DNA of 64,000 bases from Nonomuraea angiospora. Lineage in GTDB: Bacteria > Actinomycetota > Actinomycetes > Streptosporangiales > Streptosporangiaceae. The stretch covers positions 1,426,001 to 1,490,000 of the forward strand of contig NZ_JADBEK010000001.1 in NCBI RefSeq assembly GCF_014873145.1, read 5' to 3'. Shown in pieces: positions 23,458 to 31,440 of this stretch. The translations under genes and the position numbers were made by a program. Under the pieces are notes generated by a model. It made no database searches. It saw only the letters and a list, made by a program, of their open reading frames with translations, and was not told the origin of the DNA. Positions within the stretch are counted from its first letter, which is position 1, and each line of letters starts with the position of its first letter.

Positions 23458-24008
23458 CCCCCTCCCGGCCCTCACCCTCGACATCTCATCCCATACCGGA
23501 CAGAAGCTGAATTCTGTTTGGTATGGGATATAAAGCAGCAAACGGCACTTAAGGGCCTTAACGCCCGGAGGTGCCATCCCCGCGCGCCGGCCCGTGCCCG
23601 CCTGCCGGCCGTCTCGCCGCGTTGCGCTCTCGCGCCCTCGCGCTCTTGCGCCCTCGTGGCCTTGCGGTCGGGACCGCTGCGGGTTTGAGAAGGGGCTCTT
23701 GTGCGCGGGCCGGCCGCTCCCCCGGGGCTGAAGCTCCGGGATGGCGGGTTTCGGCTGGAGTGTCACGCTGGGTGGCACCTCCATCACAGACTGGACGTTT
23801 CGGGCAAATCATGTCAATTGGGGCCGGTCAGAGCGGGTTTTTGTCCGGAACTGTCACCAGCAGTCGACGATGCGTGTCAGCATGAATGGCATGTATGGGC
23901 CATATGGGGCTGTCTTAAAAGCGTGGGGCCGGAGGGAACGCCTCTCCCGCTGAGCAGTCCCCCGCCCCCTGAACTCCGTGTCCCTCTTGCCTGGAAAGAA
24001 GTCCCCCG
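23458..24008. other. 551-bp region without a supported gene
   Basis: Contains the large inverted repeat (23488-23529). A second hairpin near 23721-23738 (CCGGGGCT/AGCTCCGG with a GA loop) resembles the ends of IS200/IS605-type elements, but no transposase is present. The sequence from 23780 on is lower in GC than the flanks. Frames up to 115 codons exist here but have atypical composition and no ribosome site. It ends with the ribosome site ggaaagaag for hypX. Confidence 0.55.
23488..23529. repeat. Large inverted repeat, 18-bp arms, near the dif-like site
   Basis: Arms ATCCCATACCGGACAGAA and TTCTGTTTGGTATGGGAT match at 16 of 18 positions around a 6-nt loop. It lies 30 bp after the small membrane protein stop. 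There is no T-run, so it may be a terminator-like stem or an operator for a dimeric regulator. A tataaag follows at 23529. Confidence 0.85.
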
Positions 24009-25712
24009 TTGCGTATCTTGCTGCTGTGCTCCTCGTTCAACGGCCTGACCCAGCGTTGCTGGCTGGAGCTGCGCCGGGCCGGTCATGACGTCGGTGTCGA
24101 GCTGGCCGTGTCGGAGCAGGCGATGGTGGAGGCGGCCGAGCTGGCCAAGCCTGATCTGGTGATCTGTCCGTTCTTGAAGGAGCGGGTGCCTGAGCGGTTG
24201 TGGCAGGCGCATCGTACGGTGATCATTCACCCGGGTCCTCCTGGGGACCGGGGGCCGTCGTCGCTGGATTGGGCGATTTTGGAGGCCGAGCCCGAGTGGG
24301 GGGTGACGGCGTTGCAGGCGGTGGAGGAGATGGACGCGGGTCCGATCTGGGGTTTCCGGACGTTCGCGATGCCGTCGGAGGCGCCGCGTAAGTCGGCGTT
24401 GTACAACGGGCCGGTGGCGGATGCCGCGGTGGAGCTGGTGGTGGAGGTGGCGGGTAAGGCGGCGGATCCGTCGTTCGCGCCGGTGCCGTTGGATTACCGT
24501 TCGCCGGATGTGCGGGGGCGGTTGCGGCGGGCGATGCGGCACTCTGATCGGGAGTTTTCGTGGGAGGAGCCGACGGAGGAGATCGTTCGGCGGGTGCGGG
24601 CGGCTGATGGTGCGCCTGGTGGGCGGTCGGTGCTGGGTGATGTGCCGGTGCGGGTGTTCGACGTGTATCGGGGTCCGGAGCTTGGGGGGCGGCCGGGTGA
24701 GGTGGTGGCGCGGCGTGAGGGTGCCGTGCTGGTGAACACCGGTGATGGTTCGGTGTGGGTGGGGCATGTGCGGTTGGAGCAGGAGGGGGCGGTGAAGCTT
24801 CCGGCGGCGTTGGCGTTGGGTGATCGGGTGGCTTCGGTGCCGGAGCGGTCGGGGTACAGCGAGATCACGTATGACCGTAGTGATGGTGTGGGGGTGGTGA
24901 GTTTCGACTTCTATAACGGGGCGATGTCGTCGGATCAGTGTCGGAGGTTGGCGTCGGCGTTGCGGTATGCGGTGGCGCAGGACACGAAGGTGCTGGTGGT
25001 GCGGGGTGGGGAGACGTTCTCCAACGGTATTCATCTGAATGTGATCGAGGCGTCGCGTCATCCGGAGTTGGAGGCGTGGGCGAACATCAATGCGATCAAT
25101 GGGGTGTGCCGGGAGATCGTGGGGTGTACGAGTCAGTTGGTGGTGACGTCGATCGGGGGGAATGCGGGTGCCGGTGGGGTGATGATGGGTCTGGGGGCGG
25201 ACCGGGTGATCATCCGGGAGTCGGTGGTGTTGAATCCGCATTACCGGACGATGGGGTTGTTCGGGAGTGAGTACTGGACGTATGTGCTGCCGCGGCGGGT
25301 GGGGGCGGAGGCGGCGCGGCGGTTGACGCGGCAGGCGTTGCCGGTGGGTGCTGCGGAGGCGGTGGAGTTGGGGTTGGCGGATCGGATGTTGGCTGGTTCG
25401 CGGTTGGACTTCGAGCGGCGGGTGCTGGAGTACGCGGAGCGGTTGGCGGTGGATCCGGGTTATGATCGGCTGCTTGCCGGTCGGCGGCAGGCTCGGGAGG
25501 TGGATGAGCGGCGTAGGCCGTTGGATGCTTACCGGGCTGAGGAGCTGGCGGAGATGAGCCGGGACATGTTCGATGATCGGCATGAGTTCCGGGCGGCGCG
25601 TCGGGGGTTCGTGCATAAGGTGCGGGCGCAGGCGACTCCGGAGCATTTGGTGCGTCTTGGTGGGTTGTCCGGCGCGTCGGGGTCTGGTGGGGCTGGGGCA
25701 TCTCATATGTGA
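24009..25712 (+). CDS. hypX: HypX/HoxX hydrogenase maturation protein (carbonyl-ligand synthesis)
   Basis: 567 aa, TTG start after ggaaagaag. Two modules: residues ~1-270 are formyltransferase-like (MRILLLCSSFNGLTQR, IIHPGPPGDRGPSSLDWAIL, with the conserved HPGPPGDRG loop). Residues ~280-545 are enoyl-CoA hydratase-like (SFDFYNGAMSS, GGETFSNGIHLNVIEAS, SIGGNAGAGGVMMGLGADRVI, NPHYRTMGLFGSEYWTYVLPRR). HypX makes CO from formyl-THF for the active site of O2-tolerant [NiFe] hydrogenases. No hydrogenase or other hyp gene is in this window, so it is an orphan here. The coding strand is strikingly G/T-rich compared with genes left of 23 kb. Confidence 0.9.
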   Translation: MRILLLCSSFNGLTQRCWLELRRAGHDVGVELAVSEQAMVEAAELAKPDLVICPFLKERVPERLWQAHRTVIIHPGPPGDRGPSSLDWAILEAEPEWGVTALQAVEEMDAGPIWGFRTFAMPSEAPRKSALYNGPVADAAVELVVEVAGKAADPSFAPVPLDYRSPDVRGRLRRAMRHSDREFSWEEPTEEIVRRVRAADGAPGGRSVLGDVPVRVFDVYRGPELGGRPGEVVARREGAVLVNTGDGSVWVGHVRLEQEGAVKLPAALALGDRVASVPERSGYSEITYDRSDGVGVVSFDFYNGAMSSDQCRRLASALRYAVAQDTKVLVVRGGETFSNGIHLNVIEASRHPELEAWANINAINGVCREIVGCTSQLVVTSIGGNAGAGGVMMGLGADRVIIRESVVLNPHYRTMGLFGSEYWTYVLPRRVGAEAARRLTRQALPVGAAEAVELGLADRMLAGSRLDFERRVLEYAERLAVDPGYDRLLAGRRQAREVDERRRPLDAYRAEELAEMSRDMFDDRHEFRAARRGFVHKVRAQATPEHLVRLGGLSGASGSGGAGASHM

Positions 25713-25715
25713 GAT
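25700..25715. promoter_or_regulatory. Palindrome, candidate operator of the HTH-MurA gene
   Basis: ATCTCA-TATG-TGAGAT, perfect 6-bp arms, spanning the hypX stop codon and ending 13 bp before the GTG of the next gene. The downstream protein starts with an XRE-type HTH, and such palindromes are typical XRE operators, so autoregulation is plausible. Confidence 0.6.
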
Positions 25716-25728
25716 ATGGTCTCGTGTT

Positions 25729-27258
25729 GTGTCAGATGATTACCTTGTACGGATCGGCCGGTTGATCCGGGATGCGCGCCAGCATCGTGGTTGGACGCAG
25801 CTTCAGTTGGCGGATGCGCTGGCGACGTCGCAGAGCGCGGTCAACCGGATCGAGCGCGGCAACCAGAACATCAGTCTTGAGATGATCGCCCGGATCGGTG
25901 AGGCGCTCGACAGCGAGATCGTTTCGCTGGGGTATGCGGGGCCGATGCATCTGCGGGTGGTGGGCGGTCGCCGGCTGTCGGGCAGCATCGATGTCAAGAC
26001 GTCGAAGAACGCGTGCGTGGCGTTGTTGTGTGCGTCGCTGCTGAACTCGGGGCGGACGATCCTGCGCAAGGTGGCGCGGATCGAGGAGGTCTACCGGATC
26101 CTGGAGGTGCTGGCCTCGATCGGGGTGCGGGCCCGGTGGATCAACGAGGGCAGCGATCTGGAGATCGTTCCTCCGGCTCGGCTGGAGCTGGAGGCGATGG
26201 ACACGGAGGCGGCGCGCCGTACCAGGAGCGTGATCATGTTCCTGGGGCCGTTGATGCACCGTACGGAGCAGTTCCAGATCCCTTATGCGGGGGGGTGTGA
26301 TCTGGGGACGCGTACGGTGCAGCCGCACATGTCGGCGCTGAAGCATTTCGGGCTGGACATCACGGCGACGGGCGGTTTCTATCACGCGCGGGTGGATCGG
26401 GGGGCGGCGCCGTCGCGGCCGATCGTGTTGACCGAGCGGGGTGACACGGTGACGGAGAACGCGCTGCTGGCGGCGGCGCGGCACGACGGGGTGACGGTGA
26501 TCCGTAACGCCTCCTCCAACTACATGGTGCAGGATCTGTGCTTCTTCCTGGAGGAGCTCGGGGTGCGGGTGGAGGGGGTGGGGACGACGACGTTGACGGT
26601 GCATGGCCTGCCGGACATCGAGCGGGATGTCGACTACTCCCCCTCTGAGGATCCGGTGGAGGCGATGAGTCTGCTGGCGGCGGCGGTGGTGACGTCGTCG
26701 GAGCTGACGATCTGCCGGGTGCCGGTGGAGTTCCTGGAGATCGAGCTGGCGGTGCTCGAGGAGATGGGCCTCGATTGTGATCGGGGGCGGGAGTACGCGG
26801 CGGCCAACGGTCGTACGCGGCTGGTGGATCTGACGGTGCGGCCGTCGAAGCTGGTCTCCCCCATCGACAAGATCCATCCGATGCCGTTCCCCGGGCTGAA
26901 CATCGACAATGTGCCGTTCTTCGCGGCGATCGCGGCGTCGGCGCAGGGGTCGACGTTGATCCATGACTGGGTTTACGACAATCGGGCGATCTATCTGACG
27001 GAGCTGACGCGGCTGGGGGCGTCGGTGAAGCTGCTGGATCCGCATCGGGTGCTGGTGGAGGGTCCGACGCGGTGGCGCAGCGCGGAGATGATGTGCCCGC
27101 CGGCGTTGCGGCCGGCGGTGGTGGTGCTGCTGGCGATGATGGCGGCGGAGGGCACGTCGGTGTTGCGGAATGTGTACGTGATCAACCGCGGGTATGAGGA
27201 TCTGGCGGAGCGGCTGAACGCTCTGGGGGCGCGGATCGAGACGTTCCGCGACATCTAG
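25729..27258 (+). CDS. murA: HTH-domain fused UDP-N-acetylglucosamine 1-carboxyvinyltransferase (MurA-like)
   Basis: 509 aa, GTG start. Residues ~1-65 form a Cro/XRE helix-turn-helix (IRDARQHRGWTQLQLADALATSQSAVNRIERGNQNIS). Residues ~66-505 form the EPSP-synthase-like fold of MurA (GGRRLSGSIDVKTSKNACVALLCASLL; the catalytic loop around Cys190 in AGGCDLGTRTVQPH; DYIPSEDP-like SPSEDPVEAMSLL). MurA adds enolpyruvate to UDP-GlcNAc in peptidoglycan synthesis. Cys at the active site predicts fosfomycin sensitivity. HTH-MurA fusions occur in actinomycetes as paralogues beside the housekeeping enzyme. The fused HTH plus the palindrome at 25700 suggests an enzyme that senses its own substrate to control its gene. 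Which MurA paralogue this is cannot be told here. Confidence 0.88.
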   Translation: MSDDYLVRIGRLIRDARQHRGWTQLQLADALATSQSAVNRIERGNQNISLEMIARIGEALDSEIVSLGYAGPMHLRVVGGRRLSGSIDVKTSKNACVALLCASLLNSGRTILRKVARIEEVYRILEVLASIGVRARWINEGSDLEIVPPARLELEAMDTEAARRTRSVIMFLGPLMHRTEQFQIPYAGGCDLGTRTVQPHMSALKHFGLDITATGGFYHARVDRGAAPSRPIVLTERGDTVTENALLAAARHDGVTVIRNASSNYMVQDLCFFLEELGVRVEGVGTTTLTVHGLPDIERDVDYSPSEDPVEAMSLLAAAVVTSSELTICRVPVEFLEIELAVLEEMGLDCDRGREYAAANGRTRLVDLTVRPSKLVSPIDKIHPMPFPGLNIDNVPFFAAIAASAQGSTLIHDWVYDNRAIYLTELTRLGASVKLLDPHRVLVEGPTRWRSAEMMCPPALRPAVVVLLAMMAAEGTSVLRNVYVINRGYEDLAERLNALGARIETFRDI

Positions 27259-27381
27259 GGCGTCGCTTGTGGGCGGGCGTCTCGGCTGGTGTCGGGGCGC
27301 TCGTTCTGGGGCGGTGTTTCTGTCGGTGTCGGCCGCTACCGTCGTGCTTGGTTCGTCGTGGCGCGAGGGAAGGGGTGGCCG

Positions 27382-28386
27382 GTGCGGCCTGCGGAGCTCG
27401 ACCGGTTGACGGTGGCGGAGGCGGCTGACCGCTATGTGGAGCTGGTGCGGGCGCGGACGGTGACGGGGGCGTTGTCGTCGTCGACGGCCGAGGTGTATGC
27501 GCGGGATGTGGCGACGCTGGTGGAGTTGGCCGGCGCTGATGTGGTGCTGGATGATCTGACGGGCGCGGATGTGGATGCGCTGCTGCTGGCGTTCGCGCGG
27601 CGGCCGGATGGGCGGTTGCGCAGTCCGAGTGGGGGGCAGTCGCCGTCGTCTCAGGCGCGGTTTCGGCGGTCGATCTCGGCGTTGTTCAAGCATGCGACGC
27701 TGGCGGGGTGGGTGCAGATCAATCCGATGACGGCTTCGACGGTGACGTCGAAGGAGCGTGGGGGGTTGCGGCCGCAGCGGCGGGCGTTGACGCGGGAGCA
27801 GGCGCAGGGGTTGATCGGGGCGGCGCGGACGTTGGGGGATGTTGCGCCGCCGGAGGGTAAGCGGCGTGATCAGCGTACGGAGTTGCGTGATGCGGTGATC
27901 GTGTTGTTGCTGGCGACGGTGGGGCCGCGGGTGTCGGAGTTGGTGCGGGCGAATGTGGAGGATTTCTTCACCAACGACGGTGTGCGCTATTGGCGGATCT
28001 TCGGTAAGGGCGGGCGGACGCGGGATGTGCCGTTGCCGGATGATGTGGCGGCGGTGTTGCAGGAGTATCTGGCGCGGGGGCGGGCGGCGGTGGCGGAGAA
28101 GGCGTTGCTGTTGTCGTGGCGGGGGCGGCGGCTGGCGCGGGGTGATGTGCAGGCGGTGATCGATCGGGTGCAGCAGCGGGTGGATCCTGATCAGCGGCGT
28201 TCGGTGACGCCGCATGGGTTGCGGCATACGACGGCGACGCATTTGCTGGCCGATGCGGTGGACATGGATGCGGTGCGGCGGGTGCTGGGGCACAGTGATC
28301 TGGCGACGCTGGGGCGTTATCGGGATGAGCTGCCGGGTGAGCTGGAGGTGGCGATGCGTGCTCATCCGTTGTTGCGTGGCCGGTGA
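27382..28386 (+). CDS. Tyrosine recombinase (XerC/XerD-like)
   Basis: 334 aa from GTG 27382, the start with the best ribosome site (gaagggg). A GTG at 27289 would add 31 residues. N-terminal SAM-like core-binding domain (LTVAEAADRYVELVRARTV, then SVARFRRSISALFKHAT-like helices). The C-terminal catalytic domain holds Arg (GPRVSELV, ~183), Lys (GKGGRTRDVP, ~209), His-x-x-Arg (HGLRH, ~278), His (LGHSDLATLGRY) and a Tyr at ~313. The Tyr is in GRYRDEL rather than the usual YTHV. It lies 4.2 kb from the dif-like site. It may be a local Xer-type recombinase or a relic of an integrated element; no attachment repeats were identified. Confidence 0.85.
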   Translation: MRPAELDRLTVAEAADRYVELVRARTVTGALSSSTAEVYARDVATLVELAGADVVLDDLTGADVDALLLAFARRPDGRLRSPSGGQSPSSQARFRRSISALFKHATLAGWVQINPMTASTVTSKERGGLRPQRRALTREQAQGLIGAARTLGDVAPPEGKRRDQRTELRDAVIVLLLATVGPRVSELVRANVEDFFTNDGVRYWRIFGKGGRTRDVPLPDDVAAVLQEYLARGRAAVAEKALLLSWRGRRLARGDVQAVIDRVQQRVDPDQRRSVTPHGLRHTTATHLLADAVDMDAVRRVLGHSDLATLGRYRDELPGELEVAMRAHPLLRGR

Positions 28387-28441
28387 GGTCGGGGTGGCGC
28401 TCCCCCGGTTGGCGTGATTCCGCCCACCGTAGGCTCGATAA

Positions 28442-28470
28442 CTATACCGGTATTTGTATCCCGGGTATAG
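28442..28470 (+). promoter_or_regulatory. Inverted repeat overlapping the promoter of the small XRE gene
   Basis: Arms CTATACC (28442-28448) and GGTATAG (28464-28470) are perfect. The right arm contains a -10-like tataga, and the ATG of the regulator gene follows at 28481. This arrangement suggests a leaderless or nearly leaderless, self-repressed transcript. Confidence 0.6.
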
Positions 28471-28480
28471 AGTGGGTGTC

Positions 28481-28732
28481 ATGGTACGACCTCCGTTGAC
28501 TCTTGAGGAGCGGCTGCGTGGCGAGCAGCTCGGCTTGGTGCTGCGTCAGGCCCGTGGCGAGCGCAGCATCGTCGAGGTGGCCGCTGCTGCCGGGATGTCG
28601 GCCGAGACCCTTCGCAAGATCGAGACCGGCCGGATCGCCACGCCGGCGTTCTTCACGATCGCCGCCCTGGCCGACGTGCTCGGCATCTCGCTCGACCGCC
28701 TGGCCACGCGCTCCACTCCCGCCGCCACCTGA
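28481..28732 (+). CDS. Small XRE-family regulator
   Basis: 83 aa, nearly all one helix-turn-helix: LGLVLRQARGERSIVEVAAAAGMSAETLRKIETGRIATPAFFTIAALADVLGISLDRLA. There is no effector domain. The ATG lies about 10 bp after a -10-like element inside an inverted repeat, so autoregulation is likely. It lies between the recombinase and the ABC exporter; no clear partner gene. Confidence 0.85.
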   Translation: MVRPPLTLEERLRGEQLGLVLRQARGERSIVEVAAAAGMSAETLRKIETGRIATPAFFTIAALADVLGISLDRLATRSTPAAT

Positions 28733-28802
28733 CCTGCGGGGCGGGCCGGGAGGACGGCGGTGTCCTGCTGTGCCCGCTCAGCGCCGGGTGCCGCCGGGAT
28801 TT

Positions 28803-28820
28803 GCCCCTGACGCAGGGTCA
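28803..28820 (+). promoter_or_regulatory. MerR-type operator upstream of the DrrAB-like operon
   Basis: CCCTG-ACG-CAGGG with flanking tca, a 5-3-5 dyad as bound by MerR regulators between -35 and -10. The last gene of this operon encodes a MerR protein. A similar 5-3-5 dyad (36226-36238) precedes the other MerR-linked operon in this window. Confidence 0.6.
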
Positions 28821-28830
28821 ATCTCCCACC

Positions 28831-29787
28831 ATGGTCGCCATGACCACGAAAACCAGTGCGATCGAGGTGACCGGGCTGCGCAAGGCGTACGGCGATCTCG
28901 AGGTGATCGCCGGACTCGACCTGAGCGTTGCCGCGGGCACCGTCTACGCCCTGCTCGGCCCCAACGGGGCCGGCAAGACCACCACGGTCCGGATCCTGTC
29001 CACGCTGCTGAGCGCGGACGCGGGGCGGGCCCGGGTCGCCGGGTACGACGTGCGCCGCGAGGCCGAGCGGGTGCGCGCGTCGATCGGGGTGACCGGGCAG
29101 TTCTCGGCCGTGGACGAGTTGCTGACCGGGCGGGAGAATCTGCGGCTGATGGCCGACCTGGGCCACCTGGACCGGCGGCGGGCCGGGAGTGTGGTCGGGG
29201 GGCTGCTGGAGCGGTTCGATCTGGTGGGCGCCGCCGACCGGCGGGTGGTGACGTACTCGGGCGGTATGAAGCGGCGGCTGGACCTGGCGATGACGCTGGT
29301 GGCGGGGCCGCGGCTGATCTTTCTCGACGAGCCGACCACCGGACTGGACCCGCGTAGCCGCCGTGACCTGTGGGGCGTGGTGCGGGAGCTGGTGGCCGAT
29401 GGGGTCACGGTCTTCCTCACCACCCAGTACCTGGAGGAGGCCGACCAGCTGGCCGACCGGATCGGGGTGCTGGACGGGGGCCGGCTGGTCGCCGAGGGCA
29501 GCGCGGCCGAGCTGAAGCGGCTGGTCCCCGGCGGTCGCGTGGAGCTGCAGGTGGCCGACCGCGAGCGGGTGGCGGAGCTGGCGCGCCGGTTGCCCGGGGC
29601 GGTCCCGGACGCCGGGGCGCTCACCGTGACCGTGCCGCACGACGGCAGTCTGGCCGCCCTGCGGCGGCTGCTGGAGGGGATCGACGACGACGGCGCGGTC
29701 ACCGGGCTGGCCGTGCGGCCCCCGGATCTGGACGAGGTGTTCCTGGCCCTCACCGGCCGCCCCGCCGCCGAGGAGGTGACGGTGTGA
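28831..29787 (+). CDS. ABC transporter ATP-binding protein, DrrA (drug resistance) type
   Basis: 318 aa from ATG 28831 (an ATG at 28840 is equally possible). Walker A GPNGAGKTTT near residue 45, signature SGGMKRRLDLA, Walker B LIFLDEPTTGLD and switch His replaced by Gln (FLTTQYLEEAD). A long C-terminal domain after the ATPase is typical of DrrA. It powers the permease encoded by the overlapping next gene. Together they should export a hydrophobic drug. Probable control by the MerR encoded third. Confidence 0.9.
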   Translation: MVAMTTKTSAIEVTGLRKAYGDLEVIAGLDLSVAAGTVYALLGPNGAGKTTTVRILSTLLSADAGRARVAGYDVRREAERVRASIGVTGQFSAVDELLTGRENLRLMADLGHLDRRRAGSVVGGLLERFDLVGAADRRVVTYSGGMKRRLDLAMTLVAGPRLIFLDEPTTGLDPRSRRDLWGVVRELVADGVTVFLTTQYLEEADQLADRIGVLDGGRLVAEGSAAELKRLVPGGRVELQVADRERVAELARRLPGAVPDAGALTVTVPHDGSLAALRRLLEGIDDDGAVTGLAVRPPDLDEVFLALTGRPAAEEVTV

Positions 29788-30578
29788 GCAGCGCGACGTA
29801 CGCCGTGCGTGACTCGGTGACCATGCTGCGGCGCAATCTCAGGCGCATGGCCCGTTACCCGTCGATGACGTTGATGCTGGTGGGCCAGCCGCTGCTGTTC
29901 CTGCTGCTGTTCGTCTACGTCTTCGGCGCCACCATGGGCGCCGGCCTGCCGGGAGCTCCGGCGGGGGGCCGTGGCGGCTATCTGACGTTCATCACTCCGG
30001 GGATCTTGATGATGACGGTGGCGAGCGTGTCCATCGGCACGGCGGTCCTGGTCGCGACCGACATGAACAACGGGATCGTCGACCGGTTCCGGACGATGGC
30101 CGTCGCGAAGGTCTCGGTGCTTTCCGGTCACGTGCTGGGCGCGATGATCCAGACCGCGTTCGCGCTGGTGGTGGTCGTGGGGGTGGCGTTGCTGATCGGT
30201 CTGGACAGCGGCGCCTCGGTGGCGCAGTGGGCGGGGCTGGCCGCTCTGCTGGTGCTGGTGTCGTTGGCGATGACGTGGTTCGCCGTGGCGTTGGGGCTGG
30301 CCAGCCCGGATCCGGAGACCGCGAGCAACCTGCCGACGATCTTCGTGGTGCTGCCGTTCGTGGGCAGCGGGTTCGTGCCGGTCGCCTCGATGCCGGCGGG
30401 GTTGCGGTGGTTCGCCGAGCACCAGCCGTTCACGCCGATCATGGACGCTTTCCGCGGCCTGCTGGCCGGGTCGCCGAGCGGGCCGGCCGTGCTGTGGGCC
30501 GTCGGGTGGTGCGTGGCGATCGGGTCGGCGGGCTATGGGTGGTCGCGGCGCCTGTTCCGGACCCGCGCCGCGCGCTAG
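29784..30578 (+). CDS. ABC-2 type permease, DrrB-like
   Basis: 264 aa, GTG overlapping the ATPase stop (GTGA). Six hydrophobic segments with the ABC-2 signature region around FVGSGFVPVASMPAGLRWFAEHQPFTPIMDAFRGLL, which is the typical DrrB C-terminal motif. Forms the membrane half of the exporter with the preceding ATPase. Confidence 0.9.
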   Translation: MSSATYAVRDSVTMLRRNLRRMARYPSMTLMLVGQPLLFLLLFVYVFGATMGAGLPGAPAGGRGGYLTFITPGILMMTVASVSIGTAVLVATDMNNGIVDRFRTMAVAKVSVLSGHVLGAMIQTAFALVVVVGVALLIGLDSGASVAQWAGLAALLVLVSLAMTWFAVALGLASPDPETASNLPTIFVVLPFVGSGFVPVASMPAGLRWFAEHQPFTPIMDAFRGLLAGSPSGPAVLWAVGWCVAIGSAGYGWSRRLFRTRAAR

Positions 30579-30590
30579 GAGACTGGTGTG

Positions 30591-31391
30591 ATGCTGACCA
30601 TCGGCGAGCTGGCTTCGTATGCCGGGGTGACGGTGCGCGCGGTGCGGCACTATCACGCCAAGGGGTTGCTGCCGGAGCCGGAGCGGGACCACTGGGGCTA
30701 TCGCCGCTACGACGCCGGCGCCGTGGTCGAGCTGATCAGGATCCGCACGCTCGCCGGGGCGGGGGTTCCGCTGGCGCGGGTGCGGGAGCTGCTGCGGGCC
30801 GATGAGGAGGAGTTCGCCGCGGCGGTCGCGGACATTGACCGGCGGCTGCGGGCGGAGATCCGGCAGCGGCAGCGGTCGCGGGAGCGGATCGCCCGGCTGG
30901 CCGCCGGGGACCAGCTGGTGCTGCCGCCGGAGGTGGTGGAGTTCCTCGATCGGCTGCGGGCGCTGGGGGTGGACGAGCGGATCGTGGCGGTCGAGCGTGA
31001 CGGCTGGATCCCGCTGGCGGCGCACTCCCCCGGGCGGGTGCCGGAGTGGGTGGCGCGCAAGCGGGAGCAGCTCGCCGACCCGCAGCTCGTGGACTTCTAT
31101 CTCACCCTGGGCCGGGCTCTGGACTGGAGCGCCGAGGACCCGCGGCTGGTCGAGCTGGCCGACAGGCTGGCCGCCTCCATCACGCGGATGGCCGAGGAGC
31201 AGGGCGAGGACTACGTGGACGTGGTGGGGGTCGAGGCGCCGTTGGTGCGGTTGATGGATGATCTGGCGTTCGACTCGGCGCCGCCGGCGCGCCGGCTGAT
31301 CGGGCTGCTGAAGGAGCGCGGCTGGACGGGCTGGACCCGGCTCGAGCGCGTGGACCCGCCGCCGCAGGGAGAGGTGCGGCGGCCCCAGTGA
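30591..31391 (+). CDS. MerR-family regulator of the ABC exporter
   Basis: 266 aa, start ATG 30591 (a GTG at 30588 precedes it) behind aggag. N-terminal MerR DNA-binding domain: LTIGELASYAGVTVRAVRHYHAKGLLPEPERDHWGYRRYDAG. The C-terminal region is long and helical, likely binding a drug. Being last in the operon it probably activates the promoter at 28803 in response to the exported compound. Similar in layout to the MerR at 33377-34486. Confidence 0.88.
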   Translation: MLTIGELASYAGVTVRAVRHYHAKGLLPEPERDHWGYRRYDAGAVVELIRIRTLAGAGVPLARVRELLRADEEEFAAAVADIDRRLRAEIRQRQRSRERIARLAAGDQLVLPPEVVEFLDRLRALGVDERIVAVERDGWIPLAAHSPGRVPEWVARKREQLADPQLVDFYLTLGRALDWSAEDPRLVELADRLAASITRMAEEQGEDYVDVVGVEAPLVRLMDDLAFDSAPPARRLIGLLKERGWTGWTRLERVDPPPQGEVRRPQ

Positions 31392-31440
31392 GCGGCCGCG
31401 CTCAGGGCTGGGCGAGCTGCTGGGGGGCGCCGCGCGGGAG

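Noticed and set aside
23137..23529. Replication origin at the strand-bias flip
   Set aside because: No dnaA, DnaA-box cluster or dnaN/gyrB context. The dif-like site and motif polarity fit a terminus.
23571..23885. 104-codon + strand frame in the gap before hypX
   Set aside because: No ribosome site, biased Arg/Ala/Gly composition and overlap with hairpins; likely spurious.
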